Of a DNA stretch of 60,097 bases, positions 25,801 through 35,900 are shown piece by piece. The stretch lies in contig NW_025062302.1 of the NCBI RefSeq assembly GCF_000002995.4, positions 1-60,097 of the forward strand, written 5' to 3'. Every line of letters starts with the position of its first letter. The stretch's first letter is position 1. Position numbers and translations under genes: made by a program. Source of the DNA: Brugia malayi (lineage: Eukaryota > Nematoda > Chromadorea > Rhabditida > Onchocercidae). The notes under the pieces are model-generated. The model saw only the letters and a list, made by a program, of their open reading frames with translations. It did not search any database and was not told the origin of the DNA.

Positions 25801-27357
25801 AATTATCTAATTTTTTTTTATGAATTGATATTCTAACATTTAATTAAATTAAATTTTGACAATTTATTTTATAGTTTATTTTATAGTTTAGTAGTTTTAT
25901 ATTTATTTTATAGTTTAGTTTTATATTTATTTTATAGTTTAGTATACAAAAACCTAACAAATTATTGAATTTTCATAAAATTTGATATTTAGATTTGAAA
26001 TAAAAATTAATTTCAATTGTAAGAATGAATTAGAACAGTGGCAAGTTAAAAATTTAAATAATTTTGCAAATAATACATTGTTTAAAGCATAATTTTGAAT
26101 GATTATTTTATTATTTATGCTGACCAAATGACCAGTATCCATGAAATGAATAAAAAATAATCAATTAAGTTCCAACTATCTAATTTTTTTTTTATGAATT
26201 GATATTTTCAATATTCTAACATTTAATTAAATTAAATTTTGACAATTTCGGCATTTATTTTATAGTTTAATATACAAAACCCTAACATTTCCCAGTTTAT
26301 TACGCAAAAAACCTTACAAATTATAGGATTTTCACAAAAATCAATTTTAAATTTGAATTGAAAATTAGCATTAATTGTAAAAATGAGTTAGTTCTATGAC
26401 TAATTAAAAATTTTATTATTTTAACAAGTGAAATTTCAATCAAAACTTTAAACTTTAATTATTTATGCTGACCAAATGACCAACCGTAAATGACCAGTAT
26501 CCATGAAATGAATAAAAATTAATCAATTAAGTTCAAATTATCTAATTTTTTTTAATGAATTGATATTTTTCAATATTCTAACATTTAATTAAATTAAATT
26601 TTGACAATTCCGGCATTTATTTTGTAGTTTAGTATACAAAACCCTAACAAATTATTGAATTTTCATAAAATTTGATATTTAGATTTGAAATAAAAATTAA
26701 TTTCAATTGTAAGAATGAGTTAGAACAGTGGCAAGTTAAAAATTTAAATAATTTTGCAAATTAAACATTGTTTAAAACCTAATTTTGAATGATTATTTAA
26801 TATTATTTATGCCGATCAAATGACCAGTCGTAAATAACCAGTACCTATGCAATGCATATAAATTGATCAATTAAGCTCGAAATATCTGACTTTTTTTAAT
26901 GAATATATATTTTTTAACAGTTTTAACATTTAATTAAAGTAAAATTTGATATTACTAGAAATTATTTCGTAGTCTAATATACAAAAAAGGCTTTGATTCA
27001 TTGCAAATCATAAAATTTTCATAAAATTCGATCTTAAAATTTCAAACAAAAACTAATTTTAGCTGCAGAAATGAATTAAATCTACGACAAATTAAAAATC
27101 TTATTAATTTCACCTCTCAAATATTAAAAAAAAAACTTAGTTATTAAAGTTTATTCTCTTATTACGTATGCAACGCATAAAATTAAATAACTGAGTTCAA
27201 AATAACTAATTTTTTTAACGAATTGATATTTTTAATAGTTTTAACATTTAATTAAAATCAAAATTGAGAAAACTAGAAATTATTTTCCCGTTTAATATAC
27301 AAAAACTCTTGCAAATTATAAATTTTCACCAAAATCAAATTTTAGATTTGAAATAAT

Positions 27358-27400
27358 GCTTAAGCCTAAGCCTAAGTACACCCTAAGCCTAAGCCTAAGC
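27358..27400 (-). repeat. Telomeric tract inside an R2 unit
   Basis: Same module position and layout as the tract at 22818, with GTACACC as the central interruption. Confidence 0.9.
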
Positions 27401-27811
27401 ATTTTTGTATTATTTAAAATGTCAAATGACCACGATGTATGTGACCAATACTATTCAACGCTTATAAATTAATTAAGTTCAAAATGATCTATTTTTTTAA
27501 TGATTTGATATTTCTTAATTTTTTAACATTTAATTAAATTTCTAAAATTTAATTAATTTCTAAAGTTTATTTTATTATTTTTGCTGGTCAAATGACCACG
27601 GTGTGTGTGACCAGTACCTTGCAACGCAATAAAATTCAATCAATTAAGTACAAAATATCTATTTTTTTAATGATTTGATATTTTTTAATAGTTTTAACAT
27701 TTAATTAAAATCAAAATTGATAAAACTAGAAATTATTTTCCCGTTTAATATACAAAAACTCCTGCAAATTATAAAATATTCACCAAAATTATTTTTTAGA
27801 TTTGAAATAAT

Positions 27812-27854
27812 GTTTAAGCCTAAGCCTAAGTATACCCTAAGCCTAAGCCTAAGC
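27812..27854 (-). repeat. Telomeric tract inside an R2 unit
   Basis: Same module position as the others; it starts TGTTTAAGCC and has GTATACC in the centre. Confidence 0.9.
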
Positions 27855-29490
27855 ATTATTTTATTATTTAAAATGTCAAATGAACACAAAAATGTCAAAT
27901 ATGTGACCAGTTCCCGCACTATGCGTATATAATCATCAATTTTTTTTTTATTAAATGATATTTTTTAATAGTTTTAACATCCTTTGAAATTAAATTTTGA
28001 TAATAGTAGGAATTCTTACCTAGTTTAGTATGCAAATACCCGTGCAAATTATGGGATTTTTATAAATGTGTTATTTAAATTCGAAATATAAATTAATTTT
28101 AATTGTAAGAATGAATTAAAATAGTGAAAAATTAAAAATTTAATTAATTTTGCTTCTAAAATATCATTCAGAACTCAATTTCTAAACTTGATTTTATTAT
28201 TTTTGCTGGTCAAATGACCACAATGTATGTGACCAGTATCCATGAAATGAATAAAAATAATCAATTAATTTCAAATTATCTAATTTTTTTTTTTGTGAAT
28301 TGATATTTTTCAATATTCTAACATTTAATTAAATTAAATTTTGACAATTCCAGCATTTATTTTATAGTTTAATACGCAAAGCACTAATAAATTATTGAGT
28401 TTTCATAAAATTTAATATTTAAATTTGAAATAAAAATTAATTTTAATTGTAAAAATAAATTAGAACCGTGACAAACTAAAAATTTAATCAATTTCGCTAA
28501 TCAAATATTGATTAAAACTTAATTATTAAAGCTTATTTTATTATTTATGCTGCCAATTGACACATCGTAAATGACCAGTACTTATGCAACGCTTATAAAT
28601 TAATCAATTAAGCTCAAAATATCAATTTGTTTTAAGGAATTGATATTTTTAAATATTTTAGCATTTAATTAAAATGATTTTTGATATTGCTAGAATTTAT
28701 TTTATAGTTTAATATATAAAATCTTAACAAATTATTGAATATTCATAAAATTTGATATTTAGATTCGAAGTAAAAATTAATTTCAATTGTAAGAATGAAT
28801 TAAAACCGTGATAAATTAAAAATTTAATCAATTTCGCTAATCAAATATTGATTAAAACTTAATTTTCAAAGTTTATTTAATTATTTATGCTGACCAAATG
28901 ACCAACCGTAAATGACCAGTATCCATGAAATGAATAAAAAATAATCAATTAAGTTCAAATTATCTAATTTTTTTTATGAATTGATCTTCTGACATTTAAT
29001 TAAATTAAATTTTGACAATTTATTTTATAGTTTAGTAGTTTTATATTTATTTTATAGTTTAGTTTTATATTTATTTTATGGTTTAGTATACAAAAACCTA
29101 ACAAATTATTGAATTTTCATAAAATTTGATATTTAGATTTGAAATAAAAATTAATTTCAATTGTAAGAATGAATTAGAACAGTGGCAAATTAAAATTTAA
29201 TTAATTTTGCTTCTAAAATATCATTCAGAACTCAATTTCTAAACTTGATTTTATTATTTTTGCTGTTCAAATGATCACAATGTATGCGATCAGTACCTAT
29301 GCAATGCACACAAATTAATCAATTTAGTTCAAAATATCCATTTTTTTTAATTAATTGATAATTTTCGATATTTTAACATTTAATTAAAATCAGAATTGAT
29401 AAAACTAGAAGTTATTTCCACGTTTAATATACAAAAACTCTTGCAAATTATAAAATTTTCACCAATTTTGATTTTTAGATTTGAAATAAT

Positions 29491-29525
29491 GCTTAATCCT
29501 AAGCCTTTGAAATAATGCTTAATCC
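29491..29525 (-). repeat. Degenerate telomeric tract inside an R2 unit
   Basis: GCTTAATCCTAAGCC is followed by a second copy of the preceding TTTGAAATAATGCTTAAT segment. This is a collapsed and locally duplicated form of the tract seen at 30318. Confidence 0.7.
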
Positions 29526-30317
29526 CCTTTCACCATGTGTGACCAGTACCTTGCAACGCATAAAATTCAATCAATTAAGTAAAAAATATCTATTTTTTTT
29601 AATTAATTGATATTTTGTAATATTTTAACAATTATTTAAAATTAGTTTTTGATATTTACTACAATTTATTTTGTAGATTAATATGCAAAATTCTAGTAAA
29701 TTAATGAATTTTCATAAAATTTAAATTTTAAATTTGAAATAGAAATGAATTATAATTGTGAGAATGAATTAAAACCGTCAAAAATTAAAAATTTAATTAG
29801 TTTTGCTATTCAAATATCGATTAAAACTTAATTTCTAAACTTGATTATATTATTTTTGCTGGTCAAATGACCACTATGTATGCGACCAGTACCTATGCAA
29901 TGCACACAAATAAATCAATTAAGTTGACAAATTATTGAATTTTCATAAAAATCAATTTTAAATTTGAATTAAAATTAGCATTAATTGTAAAAATGAATTA
30001 GATCTATGACTAATTAAAAATTTTATTATTTTCACAAGTGAAACTTTAATCAAAACTCAATTCTTAAAGTTTATTTAATTATTTATGCTGATCAAATGGC
30101 CACAATGTGTGTGACCAGTATCTATGCAACGCTTATAAATTAATCAATTAAGTTCAAAATATCTAACTTTTTTTAATGAATTGATATTTTTTAATAGTTT
30201 CAACATTTAATTAAAATGAAAATTGAGAAAACTAGAAATTATTTTCCCGTTTAATATACAAAAACTCTTGCAAATTATAAAATTTTCACCAAAATTGATT
30301 TTTAGATTTGAAATAAT

Positions 30318-30354
30318 GCTTAAGCCTAAGCCTAAGTATACCCTAAGCCTAAGC
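30318..30354 (-). repeat. Telomeric tract inside an R2 unit
   Basis: A shorter version with GTATACC in the centre and two telomeric units on its right side. Confidence 0.9.
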
Positions 30355-31529
30355 ATTATTTTATTATTTAAGATGTCAAATGACAACAATGTATGTAACC
30401 AGTTCCCGCACTATGCGTATGTAATAATCAATTTTTTTTTTTATTAAATGATATTTTTTAATACTTTTAACATCCTTTGAAATTAAATTTTGATAATAGT
30501 AGGACTTCTTACCTAGTTTAGTATGCAAAACACCCGTACAAATTATGGGATTTTTATAAATGTATTATTTAAATTTGAAATATAAATTAATTTTAATCGT
30601 AAGAATGAATTAAAATCGTGAAAAATTAAAAATTTAATTAATTTTGCTAATAAAATATTGATTAAAACTTAATTTCTAAAGTTTATTTTATTATTTTTGC
30701 TTGTCAAATGACCACGCTGTGTGTGACCAGTACCTTGCAACGCATAAAATTCAATCAATTAAGTACAAAATATCTATTTCTTTAATGATTTGAGATTTTT
30801 TAATACTTTAAATTTAATTAAAATTAGTTTTTGATGATTTGATATTATTTAATATTTTAACATTTTAATGATTTGATATTATTTAATATTTTAACATTTA
30901 ATTAAGATTAAATTTGATAATAGCAGGGTTTTTTCCCAGTTTATTACGCAAAAATTCTTACAAATTATAGAATTTTCGCAAAAATCAATTTTAAATTTGA
31001 ATTAAAAATTAGCATTAAATGCAAAAATGAATTAGATCGATGACTAATTAAAAATTTTATTATTTTCGCAACTGAAATTTTAATCAAAACTCAATTTCTA
31101 AACTTGATTTTATTATTTTTGCTGGTCAAACGACCACAATGTATGTGACCAGTATCCATGCAATGCATGTAAATTAATCAATTAAGTTCAAAATATCTAT
31201 TTGTTTTAAGGAATTGAAATTTTTCAATATTTTGTCATTTAATTAAAATTACTTTTTGATATTGCTAAAATTTATTTTGTAGATTAATATGCAAAATTCT
31301 AATAAATTAATGAATTTTCACAAAATCTAAATTTCATATTTGAAACAAAAATTTATTATAATTGTGAGAATGAATTAAAACCGTCACTAATTTAAAATTG
31401 AATTCGTTTTGCTAATCAAATATTGATTAAAACTTAATTATAAAAGTTTATTTAAATATTTATGCTGGTCAAATGACCACAATGTATGCGACCAGTACCT
31501 ATGCAATGCACACAAATTAATCAATTAAG

Positions 31530-33413
31530 TTCAAAATAACCATTTTTTTTTTAATGAACTGATATTTTTCAATATTCTAACATTTTTTTTAAAACTAGTT
31601 TTTGATATTTACTACCATTTTTTTTTTTTTTGTAGATTAATATACAAAATTCTAGTAAATTAATGAATTTTCAGAAAATTTGATATTTAAATTTGAAATA
31701 AAAATTAATTTTAGCTGCAGAAATGAATTAAATATAGGACAAATTAAAAATTTTATTAATTTCACTTGTCAAATATTTATAAAAAACTCAATTATCAATG
31801 TTTATTTCATTATTTATGCTGGTCAAATGACCACAATGTACGTGACCAGTACCCATGCAATGCATAAAAATTATTCAATTAAGCTGAAAGCAAATATCTT
31901 TTTGAATGAATTACTATTTTTTAATAGTTTTGATTTCAATTAAAATAAAATTTGATGATAGTAGGACTTTTTTCCTAGTTCAATATGCAAAAACTCTTAC
32001 AAATTGTGGGATTTTCATTGAAATAAAACTTAGTTTCAATTGTAAGAAATGATTTAAAACCGTGATAAATTAAAAATTTAATTAATTTTGCTACCGAAAT
32101 ATTGTTCAAAACCAAATTATTGATGTCTATTTAATTATTTATGCTGATCAAATGACCACAATGTGTGTGACCAGTACCTATGCAATGCACACAAATTAAT
32201 CAATTTAGTTCAAAATATCCATTTTTTTTAATTAATTGATGATTTTCGATATTTTAACATTTAATTAAAATCAATATTGATAAAACTAGAAATTATTTCC
32301 TCGTTTAATATACAAAAACTGTTGCAAATTATAAAATTTTCACCAAAATTGATTTTTAGATTTGAAATAATGCTTAAGCCTAAGCCTAAGTATACCCTAA
32401 GCCTAAGCCTAAGCATTATTTTATTATTTAAGATGTCAAATGACCACAATGTATGTGACCAGTTCCCGCACTATGCGTATATAATAATCATTTTTTTTTT
32501 TTTATTAAATGATATTTTTTAATAGTTTTAACATCCTTTGAAATTAAATTTTGATAATAGTAGAACTTCTTACCTAGTTTTATATGCAAATACCCGTATA
32601 AATTATGGGATTTTTGTAAATGTGTTATTTAAATTTGAAATAAAAATTAATTTCAATTGCAAGAATTATTTAGAACAGTGGCAAATTTAAAGTTTAATTA
32701 ATTTTGCTCCTAAAATATCATTCAGAACTCAATTTCTAGACTTGATTTTATTATTTTTGCTGTTCAAATGATCACAGTGTATGCGATCAGTACCTATGCA
32801 ATGCACACAAATTAATCAATTAAGTTCAAAATAACCATTTTTTTTTTAATGAACTGATATTTTTCAATATTCTAACATTTTTTTTAAAACTAGTTTTTGA
32901 TATTTACTACCATTTTTTTTTTTTGTAGATTAATATACAAAATTCTAGTAAATTAATGAATTTTCAGAAAATTTGATATTTAAGTTTGAAATAAAAATTA
33001 ATTTCAATTGTAAGAATGAATTAGAACAGTGGCAAATTAAAAATTTAATTAATTTCACTTGTCAAATATTTATAAAAAACTCAATTATCAATGTTTATTT
33101 CATTATTTATGCTGGTCAAATGACCACAATGTACGTGACCAGTACCCATGCAATGCATAAAAATTATTCAATTAAGCTGAAAGCAAATATCTTTTTGAAT
33201 GAATTACTATTTTTTAATAGTTTTAATTTCAATTAAAATAAAATTTGATGATAGTAGGACTTTTTTCCTAGTTCAATATGCAAAAACTCTTACAAATTGT
33301 GGGATTTTCATTGAAATAAAACTTAGTTTCAATTGTAAGAAATGATTTAAAACCGTGATAAATTAAAAATTTAATTAATTTTGCTATCGAAATATTGTTC
33401 AAAACCAAATTAT
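31530..33413. repeat. Higher-order duplication within R2 (1,293-bp period)
   Basis: The stretch from about 31530 to 32120 is repeated almost exactly at about 32823-33413. This includes a distinctive run AAAACTAGTTTTTGATATTT, the TGTACGTGACCAG variant core, and GCTGAAAGCAAATATCTTTT. The high identity compared with neighbouring units points to a recent unequal exchange covering about four units. Older exchanges are visible elsewhere, for example about 24428 with 25115, about 22500-22745 with 27045-27290, and about 25283-25560 with 28441-28720. Confidence 0.8.
32372..32414 (-). repeat. Telomeric tract inside an R2 unit
   Basis: Same layout as 27812, with GTATACC in the centre. The flanking R2 sequence is nearly the same as that around 30318. 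Confidence 0.9.
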
Positions 33414-33577
33414 TGATGTCTATTTTATTATTTATGACGTCAAATGACCACAATGTATGTGACCAGTTCCCGCACTATGCATATAAAATATTAAATTAGT
33501 TTCTAATTTTCTATTTTTTTAATATGAATTGCTATTTTTTTAATAGTTTTTACACTTAATTAAATTAAAATTTGACA

Positions 33578-34225
33578 GTCAATCTTACTTTTCTTGCTTT
33601 ACATATTTTTGCAACGTTTTGAATTGCAGAAAATTGTGGCACACCTACACTCACTACTTTGGTTGTGCAAGTTGATCTAGGTTCTATTCTAATCTTCATT
33701 GCATCAACTCCTGCATCAACATTAATTACGTCAATCTCTTCTCTGACCATAGTTTCACATCTTTCTATACCATCCTTTTTACCAGTACCAACTGCAGCGG
33801 CAACTCTGAGTCGCCCTTAAGTATCATTACATGAATTAGAGTATCTATTGTATTTCTTAATGTCTAACTGTGATCAAATCTATAGAGTAGGAGTTTTCAT
33901 CTATGACCAAAAGCTTTTCTATTCTATTCTCATGCAATAGTTTCATTGCTGAAGCGCTCCCGTATTGTAACTAACTTCTCTTTTGTCATTACCTCGGGGA
34001 CTTTTATACTTTTTTCTGATTTTTTTAACCATCAATAAACCTTATATCTCTGTTACTTAAAACTTTGACTAACTTGCATTGATCAATCACAGGAATACCA
34101 GAAGCTTTTTCAATAATGAAATTGCTTCTGCAACTGTTTTATCAGGGGAACAACATAGTCTGAAGTAAAGGAGTCAATAGTCAATTGCTTAAATAATCAA
34201 CTGACTTTTTTTGCTGCTTTCTTTT
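33578..34225 (-). pseudogene. guaB: Bacterial-type IMP dehydrogenase fragment (probable Wolbachia transfer)
   Basis: Degraded remains of inosine-5'-monophosphate dehydrogenase, the enzyme that commits IMP to guanine nucleotide synthesis. Reading right to left, about 34180-34050 shows the start of the first CBS domain (SPDKTVAEAI-like, then ..SGIPVID.., SNRDIRF). About 34010-33880 shows the second CBS part in two shifted frames (EVMTKEKLVTIRE, then KLLHENRIEKLLVIDEN). About 33822-33700 shows VAAAVGTGKKDGIERCE. After an internal deletion of roughly 60 residues at about 33718, the catalytic-loop region follows, with RSTCTTK (the active-site Cys is kept but the glycines are lost), then VGVPQFSAIQNVAKICK. 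The match then stops at about 33578, where R2-type satellite sequence resumes. Stops and frameshifts rule out function. The sequence resembles the alphaproteobacterial enzyme rather than an animal one; Wolbachia as donor is inferred from the host type. Confidence 0.85.
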
Positions 34226-34255
34226 TGTATTTATGTATGAGAGACACATCACTTT

Positions 34256-34332
34256 GGTTGGTGTAGCTCAGTTGGTAGAGCGTCGGCTTATGGTACTGAG
34301 TGCGGCTAGTTTGGTTCTGCTCGCTCTTCCCA
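34256..34332 (+). repeat. tRNA-like module 1 (SINE-head-like)
   Basis: GTGTAGCTCAGTTGGTAGAGCG matches a tRNA D-arm with an A-box (TAGCTCAGTTGG at 34264-34275). GGTTCTGCTCG at 34313 is a weak B-box. The anticodon region does not fold convincingly and the 3' acceptor side is degenerate, so this is a tRNA-derived repeat or a decayed tRNA rather than a working gene. It is followed by CTTCCCAAAAAAATCCTCCCTGCA. Confidence 0.5.
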
Positions 34333-34415
34333 AAAAAATCCTCCCTGCATTACGATGAATGAATACCAAACTAATGTGCAATTACATAGCCTGAAAAGGC
34401 TCTCTGAATAAATCG

Positions 34416-34487
34416 AGTGGGTGTGGCTCAATTGGTAGGGCATCAGCGCACTGAGTGCGTCTAGTTCGGTTCTGGTCGCTCTCCCAA
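34416..34487 (+). repeat. tRNA-like module 2 (SINE-head-like)
   Basis: A second copy of the module at 34256, about 160 bp away: GGGTGTGGCTCAATTGGTAGGGC (A-box at 34424-34435), CACTGAGTGCG and TCTAGTTCGGTTCTGGTCG (weak B-box at 34468), then CTCTCCCA. Both copies share the unusual CTGAGTGCGKCTAGTT segment, so they derive from one ancestral repeat rather than from two different tRNA genes. Confidence 0.5.
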
Positions 34488-34494
34488 ATAAAAT

Positions 34495-35017
34495 GTTGCC
34501 TTGCAAATCATCCGAAGTAAAAATTCCAATGAACCGATTGTTATGTTCTCAACCTACTGTCTTCATCAGATGCACCTCAACTTCTTGACTAAATTTAACG
34601 AAGTTGGTAAGGAATATAGCATTATCGTCAATAAACGCACAGGGCAGTTTATATATCTATGGTCTCTTTATTTAAAAGAAGCTTTTTTTGCCATCTTCAT
34701 CTTCTATACCAAGCTTTTAGTTATTTTGTATATTTAATGCTCAGAAGTAAAATCTATTACTCCTTTAGAATCTAATTCTTCTTTTTGCTTTCGGATAACT
34801 GATAGAATATTAAATCTTCAGTAAAGTCAGAAGCAGACGATACACCAATTAGTGCTGCAATTCTTTCTGAAAGTTGGAGAGCAGTGAGCAACATCAGGCA
34901 CCGTCTCATGCTTGAACCTATAATTATTTGCTTGCCGTTACGAGTTACTCTAACACAATTTTTTTGCCAATCACTCATCGTGTAATCAGTATAATCAGCA
35001 CCTGAACAACCAATAAC
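34495..35017 (-). pseudogene. Bacterial-type alpha/beta hydrolase fragment (probable Wolbachia transfer)
   Basis: On the minus strand this reads as a bacterial alpha/beta hydrolase related to the ABHD10-like acyl esterases. It starts at the BEL/Pao LTR edge with a GCSGA..YTDYT..DW segment, then GKQIIIGSSM at the nucleophile elbow, then LMLLTALQ and ERIAALIGVSSASDFTED. The elbow reads GSSMRRC where the family usually has GSSMGGW; the nucleophile Ser is present but its glycine surroundings are lost. A frameshift near 34776 moves the frame, after which ELDSKGVIDFTSEH and further C-terminal strand/helix remnants can be followed to about 34495 through several stops (for example EVEVHLMKTVG near 34570). 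The N-terminal third is absent and was not found on the far side of the retrotransposon. The gene is not functional. A Wolbachia origin is inferred. Confidence 0.75.
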
Positions 35018-35549
35018 TGTTGTGAATGTTGGATTGGATTGGTGTTGTGAATGGATTGAATTGGGTTGGTTTACTTGCACAATTGAGTCGAGTGCTTTAT
35101 CTTGGGTAATTAAACCAAACAAGCAATCAGTAGTTTGACAATTTAGTGAGGAGGATGAGCTAAGCAACGGGAAGACTTCTGGAACAATGCTCCGGTTGAG
35201 TGGTAATTGCCCTTATATAGCATGATTTGAGGGTGGAGAGATAAAGCGATTGATACAATGGAAGCTAGGAGGAAGGCTATGGGAAAGATAGTTTTTGTAA
35301 ACGGAATTAGATAACAAACAAAGGATTGGAAAGATGTGCATTAGATAATATGACAGATTAGCATGGGAATTTGTTAACACATTACCATCTATGAGTCATT
35401 AAAGAATTTGAATTACAATAAAACTTACAATAAATGATTAACATGATTTGCTTAAATATAAATACATTGATTTAAATTTGACCCTTTGCTAAATTCGATT
35501 GTTCGGTACAAAGATTATTTCTAGTGGAATTTCGAGCTTGTTCTCGACA
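35018..35549 (-). repeat. 3' LTR of the BEL/Pao element
   Basis: Paired with 41308-41810. Its outer end carries an imperfect duplicate of the terminal 25 bp: TGTTGTGAATG occurs at both 35018 and 35043. The LTR end could therefore be placed at either position. TG and CA termini are present. Differences from the other LTR are mostly point changes plus small indels, concentrated at about 35165-35260. Confidence 0.93.
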
Positions 35550-35900
35550 CTCCCGAGGGAAGAGCGAAAAGTATTCTAATGGATAGATTTGGGGTTTATA
35601 GGATAAAACATTGTGATCTTCAACACTTTCTAAACCTTGATTATGGGTAGTACAAGTTTGAATTAAATGTAAAGGGATGGTGGTAGGTATTTTCACATGA
35701 ACATGCGTGTAGACTGTAATTCGAATCGGTGTGGCGTTACGAGTTTCAATTGTTTTGCAATTCCATTTCTGAGGCATGTTAAATGGAACACCTGATGTCC
35801 ATTTGCATTCCTTCGTTTCTGCTGCTTGTAGAATTATCGATATTGCTACTGTTAACAGTAAGTTGGTTAAAACGAAATTTGACTTCTCCCTTTTTTGTAA
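35472..35900 (-). other. Env-like remnant fused to pol
   Basis: After the DUF5641 domain the same frame contains FVLTNLLLTVAISIILQAA, a signal-peptide or membrane-like segment (about 35880-35820). It is followed by about 105 residues with several Cys and N-glycosylation sequons (NAT, NST), running without a stop into the LTR. Some nematode BEL/Pao elements carry envelope-like genes after pol. This looks like the first part of such a gene, much shorter than a full glycoprotein, with the rest lost by a deletion that also removed the polypurine tract. The assignment rests on layout, not on a recognised domain. Confidence 0.4.

Larger units (their letters stand above)
21380..33570. repeat. Satellite-like array R2, about 35 units of about 340 bp
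   Basis: A 12-kb head-to-tail array. Each unit reads TATTTATGCTGGTCAAATGA..CACAATGTATGTGACCAGTACC, then ATGCAACGC, TTAATCAATTAAGTTCAAAAT, poly-T/GAATTGATATTTTT, TTTTAACATTTAATTAAA, TTTAATATACAAAA, TTAAATTTGAAATAAAAATT, TGTAAGAATGAATTAAAAC and AATTAAAAATTTAATTAATTTTGC. Cores are seen near 21568, 21910, 22254, 22880, 23213, 23625, 24352, 24703, 25047, 25735, 26117, 26470, 26815, 27423, 27586, 28206, 28895, 29865, 30088, 30700, 31123, 31469, 31823, 32146, 32444, 33114 and 33440, among others. Units are diverged and of unequal length, with local higher-order duplications. Reading frames of 60-90 codons recur because the units recur; none is a plausible gene. Confidence 0.9.

Noticed and set aside
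22716..33453. Recurring 60-90-codon frames on both strands
   Set aside because: They repeat at the R2 period, contain translated telomeric tracts (KPKPKYTLSLS or LRLRLRVYLGLGL) and are by-products of the array.
21380..33570. Regularly spaced repeats that might be read as a CRISPR-like array
   Set aside because: Units are long, diverged along their whole length, have no unique spacers, and the genome is eukaryotic.
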